Shown: positions 16,794 through 25,348, numbered from the stretch's first letter. The stretch: 64,000 bases of DNA from Sinosporangium siamense (GCF_016863435.1 NZ_BOOW01000015.1:1-64000), one strand, 5' to 3'. Notes: generated by a model not told the origin, from the sequence alone. Program-made: numbers and translations.

Positions 16794-17026
16794 TTTTTCT
16801 CCCCGAATAGTGTGCTGAACTGTGCCATGTCGATCACCACTCGCACCCTGGCGGGGCGGGTGGGCAGGTCTTGCGTTCGTGTGTCTTGTTCCTCAAGCGT
16901 GTGTCGCGAGCACGCAGCCTTACGGCTCTCGGTCAACCGTGCGGGTGGCCAGATCCCGCTTCTCGCCACGGAGGCCTTCGCCGTACGCCCCTCCCTCGGG
17001 AAGAGCGCCCCAGGTGGCGGGGTCAC
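16790..17026 (-). CDS. 78-residue small protein, gene C of the SMC-like operon
   Basis: This short frame fills exactly the gap between genes B and D. Its GTG start at 17026 overlaps the stop of gene B (GTGA) with GGGGAG five bases upstream, and its own TGA overlaps the GTG of the ATPase in the same way. The basic, Pro- and Arg-rich protein ends VIDMAQFSTLFGEKK and has no recognisable domain. About 74% of its third codon positions are G or C, lower than in its neighbours. It may be a real small subunit, or a translated spacer that couples expression of gene D. No family is recognised. Confidence 0.5.
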   Translation of the reverse strand: MTPPPGALFPREGRTAKASVARSGIWPPARLTESRKAACSRHTLEEQDTRTQDLPTRPARVRVVIDMAQFSTLFGEKK

Positions 17027-18789
17027 GGATGCTCCCCAGTGCGTGTGTCGCGGTCGCCGCGCCTGGCGCGGACGGCTAACGCGAGCGGGGTGTGCGGACC
17101 GGCGGCGAGGATGAGCTCCTCCTGGAGCCGACGGCGGGCCGCCGGGGTGAGACGGTGGAACTGCGGACCCGGCACATAGCCGCCCGCGTCCTCACCCGCC
17201 TTCACCTGCGTCACCAGCCCGGCATGCCGCAATCTGCGCAACGCCGCCTCAAGCTCCCCGATGGGAATCTGCGTGTGCCGCCGCAACTCCTCGATCGGCG
17301 CGGGGTACGGCGAAAGCCACGTATCCTCGCCGAGGACACCGTCGGCCCGGGGGATCGCCACCGAGTGCACGAGCACCAGGGCCAGCACCGCCCGCTCACC
17401 CTCCCCGAGCGACGAGCCCACCCTGGCCGCCGTCGCGTCGTCATATCCCGACGTCCACATCTCACGCCGCTGCACCAGCACCCTGCCCCGCCGCGCCAGC
17501 AACTCGGCGAGCGCCTTACGCGACATCGGATCGCGCAACGCGGCGAAACGCCCCTCGTGCACGGGCTCGGCGGCATGCTCGACCGCCATGAACGCCGCCA
17601 CCAACTCGGCCCGGCGCTTCTCGTCGAACGCCTCAAGCAAGTCCCCGAGATCGTCGGCCCCCGCGGGCTCGGCCACGGCCCCGCCCACCGCCGGCACGGC
17701 CTCCACGAGACGTGCGTCGTCCACCAGCGGCTCCCTGACCGCCACGTCGGCCTCACCGGCCTCGGGCAGCCGGCGCACCAACTCCGCCAACTGGGCATAG
17801 GTCTCGGGCCGCCAAGTCGCACAACGGGGCCCAAGCCGCACGATCCCATCGGTGAGCACGACCCACGCCGAGTCGTGCAGACGGCGCAACGCCCCGACCG
17901 CCCAGTTGCGCATGAGGTCGTCCGTGCGCCCGATCAACGCCCGGTAGGTATCGAGCACCAGCCCCACCGGCGCCGCCTCACCCGGCCACGGATCGGCAGT
18001 CTGATCGGTCCAGCAACACTTCAGACAGGCGGCCAGCACCCGCCTGGCCTCCCCGGAACGCTCGACCGCGACGGGATTGACCTGGTATTCGAGCAGCAGG
18101 CTGGGTGTCGCGCCGTCAGGCCACACGGGCAGCCCGACGCCCGTCGTGTCGCCGTAGGCAAGGCGCGTCATCCCTTCGGGCGCGGCCTCCCCGGGCCCCA
18201 ACGGCAACGGCCCCATCGCCCGCACCCGCACATGCGCCTCGGGCGACGGCATCGTCCCCAGTCTGCGTGGGGTTTTGGCGGACCTATCCGGTCCCGCCGT
18301 GCTTTCAGGCGCCGCTTCGCCCGGCCCCATCGCCTGCACCTGCACATGCACCTTGGGCGAGGGCATCGCCCCCGCGTGGTGTGGGGTTTTGGTTTTGGCG
18401 GGCTCGCCCGGATCGTCCGCGGCCCTGCCTGGGGCGTCGGCGGGCTCGCCTGGGTGACCGGAGACAGGGGGCCTGGAGTCGCCGTCCGCCGTGGAGGTCT
18501 CTCCGGTGGCGGGCATGGGGTCCGTGAGCTCCTCCGCTGGAACCCTGTTCGTCGGCGGTGGATCACCCTCGTTGCTCGGAGTGGTCGGGAGGGCGCTTGT
18601 TGGGCCCTCGGAGGGGCTACCTGCCGCTGTGGTTGTCGGTTTGTCCTTAACGGTGGTTGCTCGGCGCTTCTTGCGGCCCGAGGGGGCGGTGGCCTTGCCA
18701 GGCTGTCTGTCCTCGGCCTCCGACTCGGGCACAGGGGCCGGTCGGCCGGCGTCGCCGGGGACCTGGTCGCCGGCCTCGTGAGCGCTCAT
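17023..18789 (-). CDS. Winged-helix protein with disordered N-terminus, gene B of the SMC-like operon
   Basis: 588 residues. The first ~230 are Pro/Ala/Gly-rich and probably disordered, with a repeated block MPSPxxHVxVxAMGP. The rest is helical and ends in a winged-helix-like segment (IGELEAALRRLRHAGLVTQ), resembling the MukE/MksE-type partner of an SMC ATPase; this is inference from context and fold-like pattern. The frame is open upstream, but ATG 18789 overlaps the stop of gene A (ATGA) and is the natural start. Its stop overlaps the start of gene C. Confidence 0.65.
   Translation of the reverse strand: MSAHEAGDQVPGDAGRPAPVPESEAEDRQPGKATAPSGRKKRRATTVKDKPTTTAAGSPSEGPTSALPTTPSNEGDPPPTNRVPAEELTDPMPATGETSTADGDSRPPVSGHPGEPADAPGRAADDPGEPAKTKTPHHAGAMPSPKVHVQVQAMGPGEAAPESTAGPDRSAKTPRRLGTMPSPEAHVRVRAMGPLPLGPGEAAPEGMTRLAYGDTTGVGLPVWPDGATPSLLLEYQVNPVAVERSGEARRVLAACLKCCWTDQTADPWPGEAAPVGLVLDTYRALIGRTDDLMRNWAVGALRRLHDSAWVVLTDGIVRLGPRCATWRPETYAQLAELVRRLPEAGEADVAVREPLVDDARLVEAVPAVGGAVAEPAGADDLGDLLEAFDEKRRAELVAAFMAVEHAAEPVHEGRFAALRDPMSRKALAELLARRGRVLVQRREMWTSGYDDATAARVGSSLGEGERAVLALVLVHSVAIPRADGVLGEDTWLSPYPAPIEELRRHTQIPIGELEAALRRLRHAGLVTQVKAGEDAGGYVPGPQFHRLTPAARRRLQEELILAAGPHTPLALAVRARRGDRDTRTGEHP
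18209..18403 (-). repeat. Two-copy intragenic repeat in gene B
   Basis: Similar segments at 18209-18283 and 18323-18403 encode KTPxxxGxMPSPxxHVxVxAMGP twice in the disordered N-terminal part of gene B. It is a second case, after sbcC, of in-frame repeats in a low-complexity part of a DNA-acting protein. Confidence 0.7.
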
Positions 18790-20030
18790 TCGCCGGACCT
18801 CGTCAGGGAGCCGTGGGAGAGCCACACCGGCTCGCCGTCCGGGTCGGCGGTGAGGACGTCGGACCACTCGAGCCGGAACGGAAGCTCCGGGCGCAGGTCG
18901 ACCGACGTCAGGTCGGCCAGCACCCGGCGGGCCGCCACCCACTCGCGGGCGTCGCCGAGCAGGCGGTGGAGCTCGACGCTGTCGGCACCCGCCAGAGCGG
19001 CCTCGGCCACCCCGGTGAGCCGGGTGAGAGCGGCAGAACCCGACTCCTCCAGGGAATCGGCCGGGCCGTCGTCGGGCAGATCCGAGCGTGGGGGAGTGGG
19101 CTGCGCGGGGGCGGGACGTGGACTCTCGTCAACCGCACGCACGATCGCCGCCGGGTCGTGCCACGGGGCGGGCGCGTCGAACACGAAACCGTCGAGCACG
19201 GAGGCGAGCTTGTCCCGCGGCGCAGTCTGAGCGAACGTGCGCCACGTCTCGGCCGGGAGCAGCGTCAGATTGCGCGTCGTCCCCGCCGAGTCGGCCAGCC
19301 GGCCGGCCGCACGCCGCGAGGCGTCGCTATATGCATAGATGGCGGCCCGCAACTCAGTGCACACCCGGTCGAGCTCGGGCCAGCGGGTGAGGATCGTGGC
19401 GTGCAGACTCTGCGCCCGCCGCGCGATCTCCTCGGTGCCCCACAACTTGGGCGCCTGCTCCCGCAACTCCTCAATCGTGCCCGTGGTGAGCGTCACCAGC
19501 TCCAACGCCCACAACCGGAACGCCCGCGACAGATTGCGCGCACTCTGCTCGGCCTGCTCCATCGTCGTGCGAGGATCGGCCACGTTGAGATCCTCAAGGG
19601 CCAGCAGCCGGTGCATCTCAGACTGACCGCCGTCGTCCATCATGCGGCGGATGAACATCAGCCCGACCACACTCGTGAACGACGCCCGGTAACGCAACTG
19701 GTTGGGCTTGGGAAACACCTCCCGGATCGCCCCAAGCCCCTTCAACACCCGCAACCGGTTGTCGAACAGATCACCCGGATAGGCCCGGCAGGCATGCCGC
19801 ATCTGCTCATGCGTGAGCCACTCCTCACCTGCCTCGGCGAAGGCGGCGAACAGCGTCTCTGCGATGTCGACAAGAGCCGGATCGTCGACGACCGCCCCAC
19901 TGTCTCGCGCGAGCGCGGCGAACATGCGACGGTAGGTCGCCAGCACCGCCTCATCGGTCAGCGCGGAGTCCAGCGTGATCTCGTGGTTGGTCTCGGGCAC
20001 GCGCACTACGGTAGGGCCTGCGACCGACAC
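18786..20030 (-). CDS. Kleisin-like protein, gene A of the SMC-like operon
   Basis: 414 residues from GTG 20030. The N-terminal part has a winged-helix-like segment (LFDNRLRVLKGLGAIREV), a long helical middle (about 130-250) follows, then a Pro-rich linker (about 300-320) and a short C-terminal domain. This order, and its place first in an operon with an SMC-like ATPase, match MukF/MksF/JetA kleisins; sequence similarity is too weak for me to assert the family. Its TGA overlaps the ATG of gene B. The operon promoter must lie in 20031-20477. Confidence 0.6.
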   Translation of the reverse strand: MSVAGPTVVRVPETNHEITLDSALTDEAVLATYRRMFAALARDSGAVVDDPALVDIAETLFAAFAEAGEEWLTHEQMRHACRAYPGDLFDNRLRVLKGLGAIREVFPKPNQLRYRASFTSVVGLMFIRRMMDDGGQSEMHRLLALEDLNVADPRTTMEQAEQSARNLSRAFRLWALELVTLTTGTIEELREQAPKLWGTEEIARRAQSLHATILTRWPELDRVCTELRAAIYAYSDASRRAAGRLADSAGTTRNLTLLPAETWRTFAQTAPRDKLASVLDGFVFDAPAPWHDPAAIVRAVDESPRPAPAQPTPPRSDLPDDGPADSLEESGSAALTRLTGVAEAALAGADSVELHRLLGDAREWVAARRVLADLTSVDLRPELPFRLEWSDVLTADPDGEPVWLSHGSLTRSGE

Positions 20031-20477
20031 TTCGATCCCGCCTCCACGGTCCGGCGGATTCGACCACAGTCTTGGGCACGAGAGTGCTGTTTAAGGGTTT
20101 ATGCCCGTTTGCTGCTGTTCGTGTATTCGGGGGTGCTTGGAATCGTGTGCTTTGCCGTACGCCGTTGGGCTCCGATGTGCATATGCCAGTATTCTCGGCG
20201 AACTTTCTGACCCCTGAGTGGCGGTGGGCGCCGGTCGATTGCCCTTCGGTGTGTTGCCGGCAGGCACGCAAGTCGGGGTTTGGGTGATATGGCAAAGATT
20301 CGACAGGTTCCGGAAGGTCGAGCCTCCTGCTGGGTGCCATAGGGCAAATATGAGAGATATTTACACACTTGTCGTGTAATGCGCAGTTACCTGGCGGGTA
20401 GCCCAGTCCAGAGCGCCTCGGTCCGGCCAGGCCGATCACGACCGCCGGAAAGGAGGCGAAGCTCCTGGGAGGACTCC
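20031..20477. other. Divergent promoter region, lower GC
   Basis: 447 bp between the SMC-like operon (leftward) and the thiamine-diphosphate enzyme (rightward). Bases 20080-20370 are visibly richer in A and T than the surroundings and contain no convincing gene in any frame. Near the right end is an inverted repeat (20361-20379). A GGGAGGA ribosome site at 20467-20473 serves the downstream gene. Confidence 0.6.
20361..20379. promoter_or_regulatory. Inverted repeat, operator candidate
   Basis: TTACAC at 20361-20366 and GTGTAA at 20374-20379 form 6-bp arms with a 7-bp centre, about 100 bp before the ATG at 20478. The size suits a dimeric repressor of the TetR or MarR type, but no regulator gene is adjacent. 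Confidence 0.35.
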
Positions 20478-22271
20478 ATGACCGAACAAGTGAGCGACTA
20501 CATCCTGCACCGCCTGACCCAGTGGGGCATTCACCGGGTGTACGGCTATCCGGGGGACGGTATCAACGGTTTCCTCGGCGCCTACGATCGCGCGGCCGGC
20601 GATCCGGAGTTCATCCAGACGCGGCACGAGGAGATGGCGGCGTTCATGGCGTGCGCGCACGCCAAGTTCACCGGCGAGGTGGGATGCTGCATCGCCACCT
20701 CGGGACCGGGAGCCATCCACCTGCTCAACGGCCTATACGACGCCAAGCTCGACCACCAGCCGGTTCTCGCCATCGTCGGCCAGCAGAAGCGCATGTCGCT
20801 GGGGGCGCACTATCAGCAGGAAGTAGACCTGGTCACCCTGTTCAAGGACGTCTCCGAGTACGTCGAGGTCTGCATGATTCCGGCACAGGCCCGCCATCTG
20901 GTGGACCGGGCGCTGAAAACCGCGCTGACCACACGCGGGGTCGCCACGATCATCGTGCCGGAGGACGTGCAGGAGTCACCGGCCGAACCCTCGCCCCCCA
21001 AGGAGCACGGCGCCGTGTACTCCAGCGTCGGCTGGGCCAGGCCCCGGATCCTCCCCAATGAGGAGGAACTACACAAGGCCGCCGACATACTCAACGCCGG
21101 CCATAAGGTCGCCATGCTCATCGGCCAGGGCGCCGCCGGAGCCGTCGCCGAGGTGACCGAAGTGGCCGAACTGCTCGGCGCCGGAGTGGCCAAGGCGCTG
21201 CTCGGCCGCCATGTGCTTCCCGACGACCTGCCGTTCGTCACCGGGCCCATCGGACTGCTCGGCTCCAAGGCCAGCGACGACATGATGATGAACTGCGACA
21301 CCCTCTTCATGATCGGCACCAGCTTCCCGTACGCGGAATGGTTGCCGGAGGAAGGCCAGGCCCGCGGGGTCGAGATCGACATCGACGGACGGATGATCGG
21401 CGTACGGTACCCCGTGGAGGCGCACCTGGTCGGGGACGCCAAGGAGACGCTGCGGGCGCTCATCCCCCTGCTGAAGCGCAAGGACGACCGGTCCTGGCGG
21501 GAGGAGATCGAGTCGAACGTCCGCGAATGGTGGCGGATCGTGGAGCACCGGGCACACCAGAGGTACGACTTGCTCAACCCGCAACTGGTCGCCTGGGAGT
21601 TGTCGGACCGGCTGCCCGACGGTGCGATCCTCGCCGCCGACACAGGCTCCTCAACCACCTGGTGGGCGCGCCAGATCCGCCTCAGGGAGGGAATGCAGGC
21701 ATCGCTGTCCGGCACACTCGCGACCATGGGCCCGGGCACGCCATACGCGATCTCCGCCAAGTTCGCCTATCCGGATCGGCCGGTCATCGCCTTCATCGGG
21801 GACGGCGCGTTCCAGATGAACGGCCTCAACGAGATGATCACCGTGAAACGCTACGCGGATCGGCTCAGCCGTTCGCCGCTCATCTTCTGCATATTCAACA
21901 ACCAGGACCTCAACCAGGTCACCTGGGAACAGCGGGCGATGGCGGGCGACCCGAAGTTCCGCGGCTCGCAGGACATCCCAGATGTGCCCTACCACAAGTG
22001 GGCCGAACTGCTCGGCCTCACCGGCATCTACTGCGACAACCCGGACGAGGTCGGGGACGCCTGGGACCGGGCCTTCGCGGCCAGGGGGCCGGTCGTCCTC
22101 GAGTTCAAGGTAGACCCGGAGGTCGCCCCGATGCCGCCGCACATCATGTACGAACAGGCGAAGAAGACCGCCAAGGCGACGCTGCGCGACCCGGAAAGGG
22201 CAGGCATCGCAATTAAGAGCTTCCGCCAGAAACTCGCCGAGCTATACGAAGGCCTGCCCTGGCGCGACTAA
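20478..22271 (+). CDS. Thiamine-diphosphate enzyme, pyruvate oxidase / quinone-linked pyruvate dehydrogenase type
   Basis: 597 residues from ATG 20478 with GGGAGGA seven bases upstream; open frame further upstream is not coding-like. The protein has the three domains of PoxB-type enzymes: Pyr domain with catalytic Glu in RHEEMAAFMA (about residue 51), a central FAD-binding-fold domain (LIGQGAAGAVAEV onward), and a PP domain with GDGAFQMNGLNEM followed by Asn in FNNQDLNQ, the thiamine-diphosphate/Mg motif. It probably decarboxylates pyruvate or another 2-oxoacid to acetate with electron transfer to quinone or oxygen; substrate and acceptor are not shown by the sequence. The next gene, 108 bp on, may be cotranscribed. 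Confidence 0.85.
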   Translation: MTEQVSDYILHRLTQWGIHRVYGYPGDGINGFLGAYDRAAGDPEFIQTRHEEMAAFMACAHAKFTGEVGCCIATSGPGAIHLLNGLYDAKLDHQPVLAIVGQQKRMSLGAHYQQEVDLVTLFKDVSEYVEVCMIPAQARHLVDRALKTALTTRGVATIIVPEDVQESPAEPSPPKEHGAVYSSVGWARPRILPNEEELHKAADILNAGHKVAMLIGQGAAGAVAEVTEVAELLGAGVAKALLGRHVLPDDLPFVTGPIGLLGSKASDDMMMNCDTLFMIGTSFPYAEWLPEEGQARGVEIDIDGRMIGVRYPVEAHLVGDAKETLRALIPLLKRKDDRSWREEIESNVREWWRIVEHRAHQRYDLLNPQLVAWELSDRLPDGAILAADTGSSTTWWARQIRLREGMQASLSGTLATMGPGTPYAISAKFAYPDRPVIAFIGDGAFQMNGLNEMITVKRYADRLSRSPLIFCIFNNQDLNQVTWEQRAMAGDPKFRGSQDIPDVPYHKWAELLGLTGIYCDNPDEVGDAWDRAFAARGPVVLEFKVDPEVAPMPPHIMYEQAKKTAKATLRDPERAGIAIKSFRQKLAELYEGLPWRD

Positions 22272-22379
22272 CGCCATCAGTGGAATACGTTCCCGGACCG
22301 CCAAGAGTGGGATCGGGTGGCGCGGTTGCGTGACTTGCGGTGGCCACAAGCACCATGTCAAATGTGGAGGAGGCCAAAC

Positions 22380-22799
22380 ATGGCCGCAAAACACTCCGAT
22401 CCGGCCAGTGCCCGGGAAGACGCCACGGCTCGGCTGGCGGCCGACGCGACGGAACTGGTACGCCAGGAGATCGCGCGGGTTCGCGCCGACTTGACGGGCG
22501 ACCTGCAGCGCGTGGGCGTCGGCGCCGGCCTCCTGGCCGCGGGTGGCCTCCTCGGCCTGCTGGGACTGCACGCGGGTTCGATCGCCATGCTGCACGCGCT
22601 CGAATCGGTGATGCCTCAGCGCCGCGCCGAACTCCTCCTGGTAACCGGTTACCTGACCGCGAGCACCACCCTGACGCTATTGGCACTGCGCCAACTGCGC
22701 GGTGCGGGGCTCTTCGCCAAACGCGCGGTCTCGCAGATGAAACAACAGGCCACCGACGCCGCCGAAGCCGTACAGCGAGTCAAAGCCGAGACCCGCTGA
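22380..22799 (+). CDS. Phage-holin-like / DUF1469-type membrane protein
   Basis: 139 residues from ATG 22380, preceded by GGAGGAGG. A helical N-terminal part (ATELVRQEIARVRADL) leads into two membrane helices (about residues 55-80 and 90-110) and an amphipathic tail. This is the layout of the actinobacterial holin-X / YqjE-like family, usually chromosomal and not phage-borne; function unknown. It may belong with the upstream oxidase. Confidence 0.65.
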   Translation: MAAKHSDPASAREDATARLAADATELVRQEIARVRADLTGDLQRVGVGAGLLAAGGLLGLLGLHAGSIAMLHALESVMPQRRAELLLVTGYLTASTTLTLLALRQLRGAGLFAKRAVSQMKQQATDAAEAVQRVKAETR

Positions 22800-22800
22800 C

Positions 22801-22824
22801 GGCGGGCCCGCTGAGGGGCCCGCC
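22801..22824 (+). terminator. Hairpin terminator
   Basis: GGCGGGCCC at 22801-22809 and GGGCCCGCC at 22816-22824 form a 9-bp stem with a 6-base loop directly after the TGA of the membrane protein gene. No U-tract follows, as is common in actinobacteria. It faces the convergent gene at 22894. Confidence 0.65.
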
Positions 22825-22893
22825 CGCCGATTCGCTCGGTGATCGGGGCTTTGCCGTACGGCATAAGCGGAGAGGAGGCCGGGGCCCTGTGGG

Positions 22894-24108
22894 TTAGCGG
22901 ATTACGCGGGGGTCTGCGTTGAGGGAGCGTGTGAGTTTGATGGTGATGAACTCGTTGTTGTCGGGCTTGCCGGGGGTGCGGCCGGAGGAGAACGGGAGGT
23001 TGTTGTCGTTCGCGATGATCAGGGTGTGGTTGTCGAGGATGGCGAGGTTCTCGATGGTTTCGAAGGGGAAGCGGAAGGTCTCGCCCAAGCCGCCCAGGCC
23101 GTGGGGGTTGGCGATGTTGAGCAGGTCGGCGACGAGGGTCTTGTCCATGAGGCCGTCGGCGTCGCGGTCGCGGGTGTCGGCGAGGTAGACCTTCTTGACC
23201 GCGGCGGCGTCGCCCTGGCGGCCGTCGCGTTCGATGATCAGGAAGCGGTGCCGGTCGACGGCTACGGCGTCGCCGATGGAGTGCCGGGGGGCGTCCAGCC
23301 GGTAGGTCCAGCGTTTGTCGGTGTAGGTCCGCTTGCGGAGGTCGTATTCGTAGAGGCGCAGGGTGCCGGCGGGGTCACCCGTGACCGTGCCCTCAAGGAG
23401 AGGGTAGATGTGCCTGCCCTTCACCGAGCGTGCTATGCCTTCGAAGCCTTTGCTGCTGCCGAGGTTGGGCTGGGCGCCGTTGAGGAGCGGGTTCTCCGGG
23501 GCCTGGACGCCGGGCAGGGGGACGGGTGGCGACAGCAGTTCGCCGGTGGGGGAGAAGTGCAGCAGGAAGGGGCCGAATTCGTCGCCCATCCAGTAGGTGC
23601 CGTCGGCGGCGCGCAGGATCGACTCCACGTCAATGTCGGCGCCGGTCAGAGTGCGGTCCTCACGGGTGAGGGGGAACGTGATGTGCCCGTTGGGGTCGGT
23701 CAGGTTGAAGCCGCCGAGGACGTTGCCCTGGCCGGTGCTCAGGTCGGCCTTGACGCGGTGGACCCGTAGCAGGAAGTCGGCGCTGTTGTTCTTCCTGCCG
23801 TAGCCGTTGTCGGACAACATGTCGTAGACGCCGCCGCCCCGGGGCACGATGCCGCTGAAGCCCTGTACCGGCTGGTTGGGGAAGGGCAGGGTGAGGCCGT
23901 TGATGGGGTTTGCGCCGAGCAGGGCGCCCGAGGGCTCACTGTCGGGCACGAAGGTCTCGGCGGCGAGCGAGGCGAATCCGGTAAGGGTGGCCTGGCCATA
24001 CCCATCGGTGCCGCGGGCCGGTTCTGCGGGATGGGGCTCGGCTGTGGCGGGGGTGGCCAGGCCGAGGATCAGGGCGGTGACACCGGCGGCTAGCAAGGCA
24101 TGTTTCAT
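22894..24108 (-). CDS. Secreted phytase-like esterase (PF13449 type)
   Basis: 404 residues. A classic Sec signal peptide (MKHALLAAGVTALILGLATPATA) ends near residue 23. The rest matches the esterase-like-activity-of-phytase family: GFSGIVP, MLSDNGYG, DIDVESI, WMGDEFGPF, FEGIARS and FETIENLAIL are typical six-bladed propeller blocks with acidic, possibly Ca-binding, residues. The protein is exported; the substrate is unknown and the phytase label does not prove phytate use. The gene stands alone between a terminator and a MarR-type regulator. Confidence 0.85.
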   Translation of the reverse strand: MKHALLAAGVTALILGLATPATAEPHPAEPARGTDGYGQATLTGFASLAAETFVPDSEPSGALLGANPINGLTLPFPNQPVQGFSGIVPRGGGVYDMLSDNGYGRKNNSADFLLRVHRVKADLSTGQGNVLGGFNLTDPNGHITFPLTREDRTLTGADIDVESILRAADGTYWMGDEFGPFLLHFSPTGELLSPPVPLPGVQAPENPLLNGAQPNLGSSKGFEGIARSVKGRHIYPLLEGTVTGDPAGTLRLYEYDLRKRTYTDKRWTYRLDAPRHSIGDAVAVDRHRFLIIERDGRQGDAAAVKKVYLADTRDRDADGLMDKTLVADLLNIANPHGLGGLGETFRFPFETIENLAILDNHTLIIANDNNLPFSSGRTPGKPDNNEFITIKLTRSLNADPRVIR

Positions 24109-24177
24109 GCCGGGTGAGCCTAAGGTTTTTGATCAACCGACATTTGGGGATCTTGCGGAGATAGGGGTTGGAGCTCC

Positions 24178-24546
24178 TCACTCCCTGTCCTCTTCGACGA
24201 CCGCGGCCTCGTAGGCGAGGAGTGTGTCGACGAACATCTGCCGCTGGTCCGGTGTCAGCGGCCCCAGCACCTTGCGCCAGGCGGCGGCGCCGGGGGCGAG
24301 CCAGGCGCTGATCGCGGGCTGCTGGCCGGCCGCGATGGCGATGATGCGCCGTCGCCGGTCCGCCTCGTCCTCACGTCGTTCCAGGATGCCCTGCCGGCTC
24401 AGGTCGCCGATTAGCAGGCTCGCCGTGGTGGGGGCGATCCGGAGCCGGGCGGCGAGGTCGTTGACGGTCATCGGGCCGTCGAACAGCAGGTAGGCGAGCA
24501 GGGAGAGGTGGCGCGGCGCCAGCGAGAAGAGCTCGGGGCGGATCAA
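24178..24546 (-). CDS. MarR-family transcriptional regulator, short N-terminus
   Basis: 122 residues from a TTG at 24546; family members are usually 140-160. The winged helix is clear: LSLLAYLLFDGPMTVNDLAARL, then APTTASLLIGDLSRQGILERRE and DRRRRII (wing). The usual first dimerisation helix is missing, because a stop codon (24568-24570, which also ends the upstream gene) closes the frame 22 bases before this start. It could be a truncated but functional repressor. It is probably cotranscribed with the M50-type gene upstream. Confidence 0.75.
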   Translation of the reverse strand: MIRPELFSLAPRHLSLLAYLLFDGPMTVNDLAARLRIAPTTASLLIGDLSRQGILERREDEADRRRRIIAIAAGQQPAISAWLAPGAAAWRKVLGPLTPDQRQMFVDTLLAYEAAVVEEDRE

Positions 24547-24567
24547 CCGCCCCGAGCAGGACGGGCG

Positions 24568-25311
24568 TCAGCCCAGCAGATCCGAAAGGTCCAGCGGCAC
24601 CATCAGATAAGCCCCAAACAACAACGAGGCCCCCGCGACTAGCAGGAAATACGCGATATAGAAGCCCGCCGGAAGAAGAGTGAGGCGGGCGAGCTGATCG
24701 GCATCGGAGTCGGGAGTGCGCTGACGACGCCGTTTCCGGCGAAGCTCCAAAATAGGCCTGATCCCGCCAAGCAGCAGAAACCACACGGAAGCGTGGGCGG
24801 TGACCGCCTGGATCTCCGGCGGAGCATAGATGGACAGCACCAGCAGCCCGCCCCCCACGGCCACCAGGATGGCGACCCCGAACAGGTTGCGGATCATCAG
24901 CAGCATGCAGGCCAGCAACAGCAGCATGCTCCAGATGAGAATGGTGACATATCCGGCGGAGACCAGCCCCGCCCCCGCCAACCCCAACAAGGACGGCGCG
25001 ATATATCCCGCTAAAGCGGTGAAAATCATGCCGGGCCCGCTGGGCCGCCCCCGCGTCAAGGTGACCCCGGAGGTGTCCGAATGCAGCCGGATGCCTTCCA
25101 GTTTGCGTCGCGTCAGCAGGGCCGCCAGCGCGTGGCCACCCTCGTGCGCGATCGTGATCAGCCCTCGCGACATCTGCCATGCCGTCGATTGCCACACGAC
25201 CACAAGGGCCACGCCCGCCGACAACAGGACGATCCACCACGACGGCATGGGCTGGGGAGTGGTCAGGTCTGCCAGGAAGTCGGTCACGACCGGAGTGACT
25301 GCTTTCATCAT
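24568..25311 (-). CDS. M50-type membrane metallopeptidase (site-2 protease-like)
   Basis: About 247 residues from ATG 25311 (ATG 25308 follows directly); the frame is open to 25482 but that part looks non-coding. A first membrane helix leads to the zinc motif HEGGH at residues 56-60 (TIAHEGGHALAALL), then a soluble loop with TSGVTLTRG and further hydrophobic segments to the C-terminus. This matches the small M50-like (PF13398) family of actinobacteria, with unknown substrates. The MarR regulator follows 21 bp later, so the two may form an operon. Confidence 0.8.
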   Translation of the reverse strand: MMKAVTPVVTDFLADLTTPQPMPSWWIVLLSAGVALVVVWQSTAWQMSRGLITIAHEGGHALAALLTRRKLEGIRLHSDTSGVTLTRGRPSGPGMIFTALAGYIAPSLLGLAGAGLVSAGYVTILIWSMLLLLACMLLMIRNLFGVAILVAVGGGLLVLSIYAPPEIQAVTAHASVWFLLLGGIRPILELRRKRRRQRTPDSDADQLARLTLLPAGFYIAYFLLVAGASLLFGAYLMVPLDLSDLLG

Positions 25312-25348
25312 CTTCAACTCTGCCCGATGTACAAGGTGTATGAGGTGG

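Noticed and set aside
13824-20030. Calling the operon a Wadjet (JetABCD) defence system
   Set aside because: No JetD-type nuclease is present nearby, protein sizes do not match the sets I know, and similarity of genes A and B is only at the level of layout. I kept the neutral SMC/kleisin-like description.
17092-20210. Long plus-strand open frames opposite the SMC-like operon
   Set aside because: They are His/Arg/Pro-rich shadows. The minus strand has the coupled starts, ribosome sites and ATPase motifs.
20031-20477. Small mobile element in the lower-GC gap
   Set aside because: No transposase, terminal repeats or target duplication could be seen; a long regulatory region explains it equally well.
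22380-22799. Prophage holin
   Set aside because: The holin-like label is a family name only; there are no phage genes in the window.
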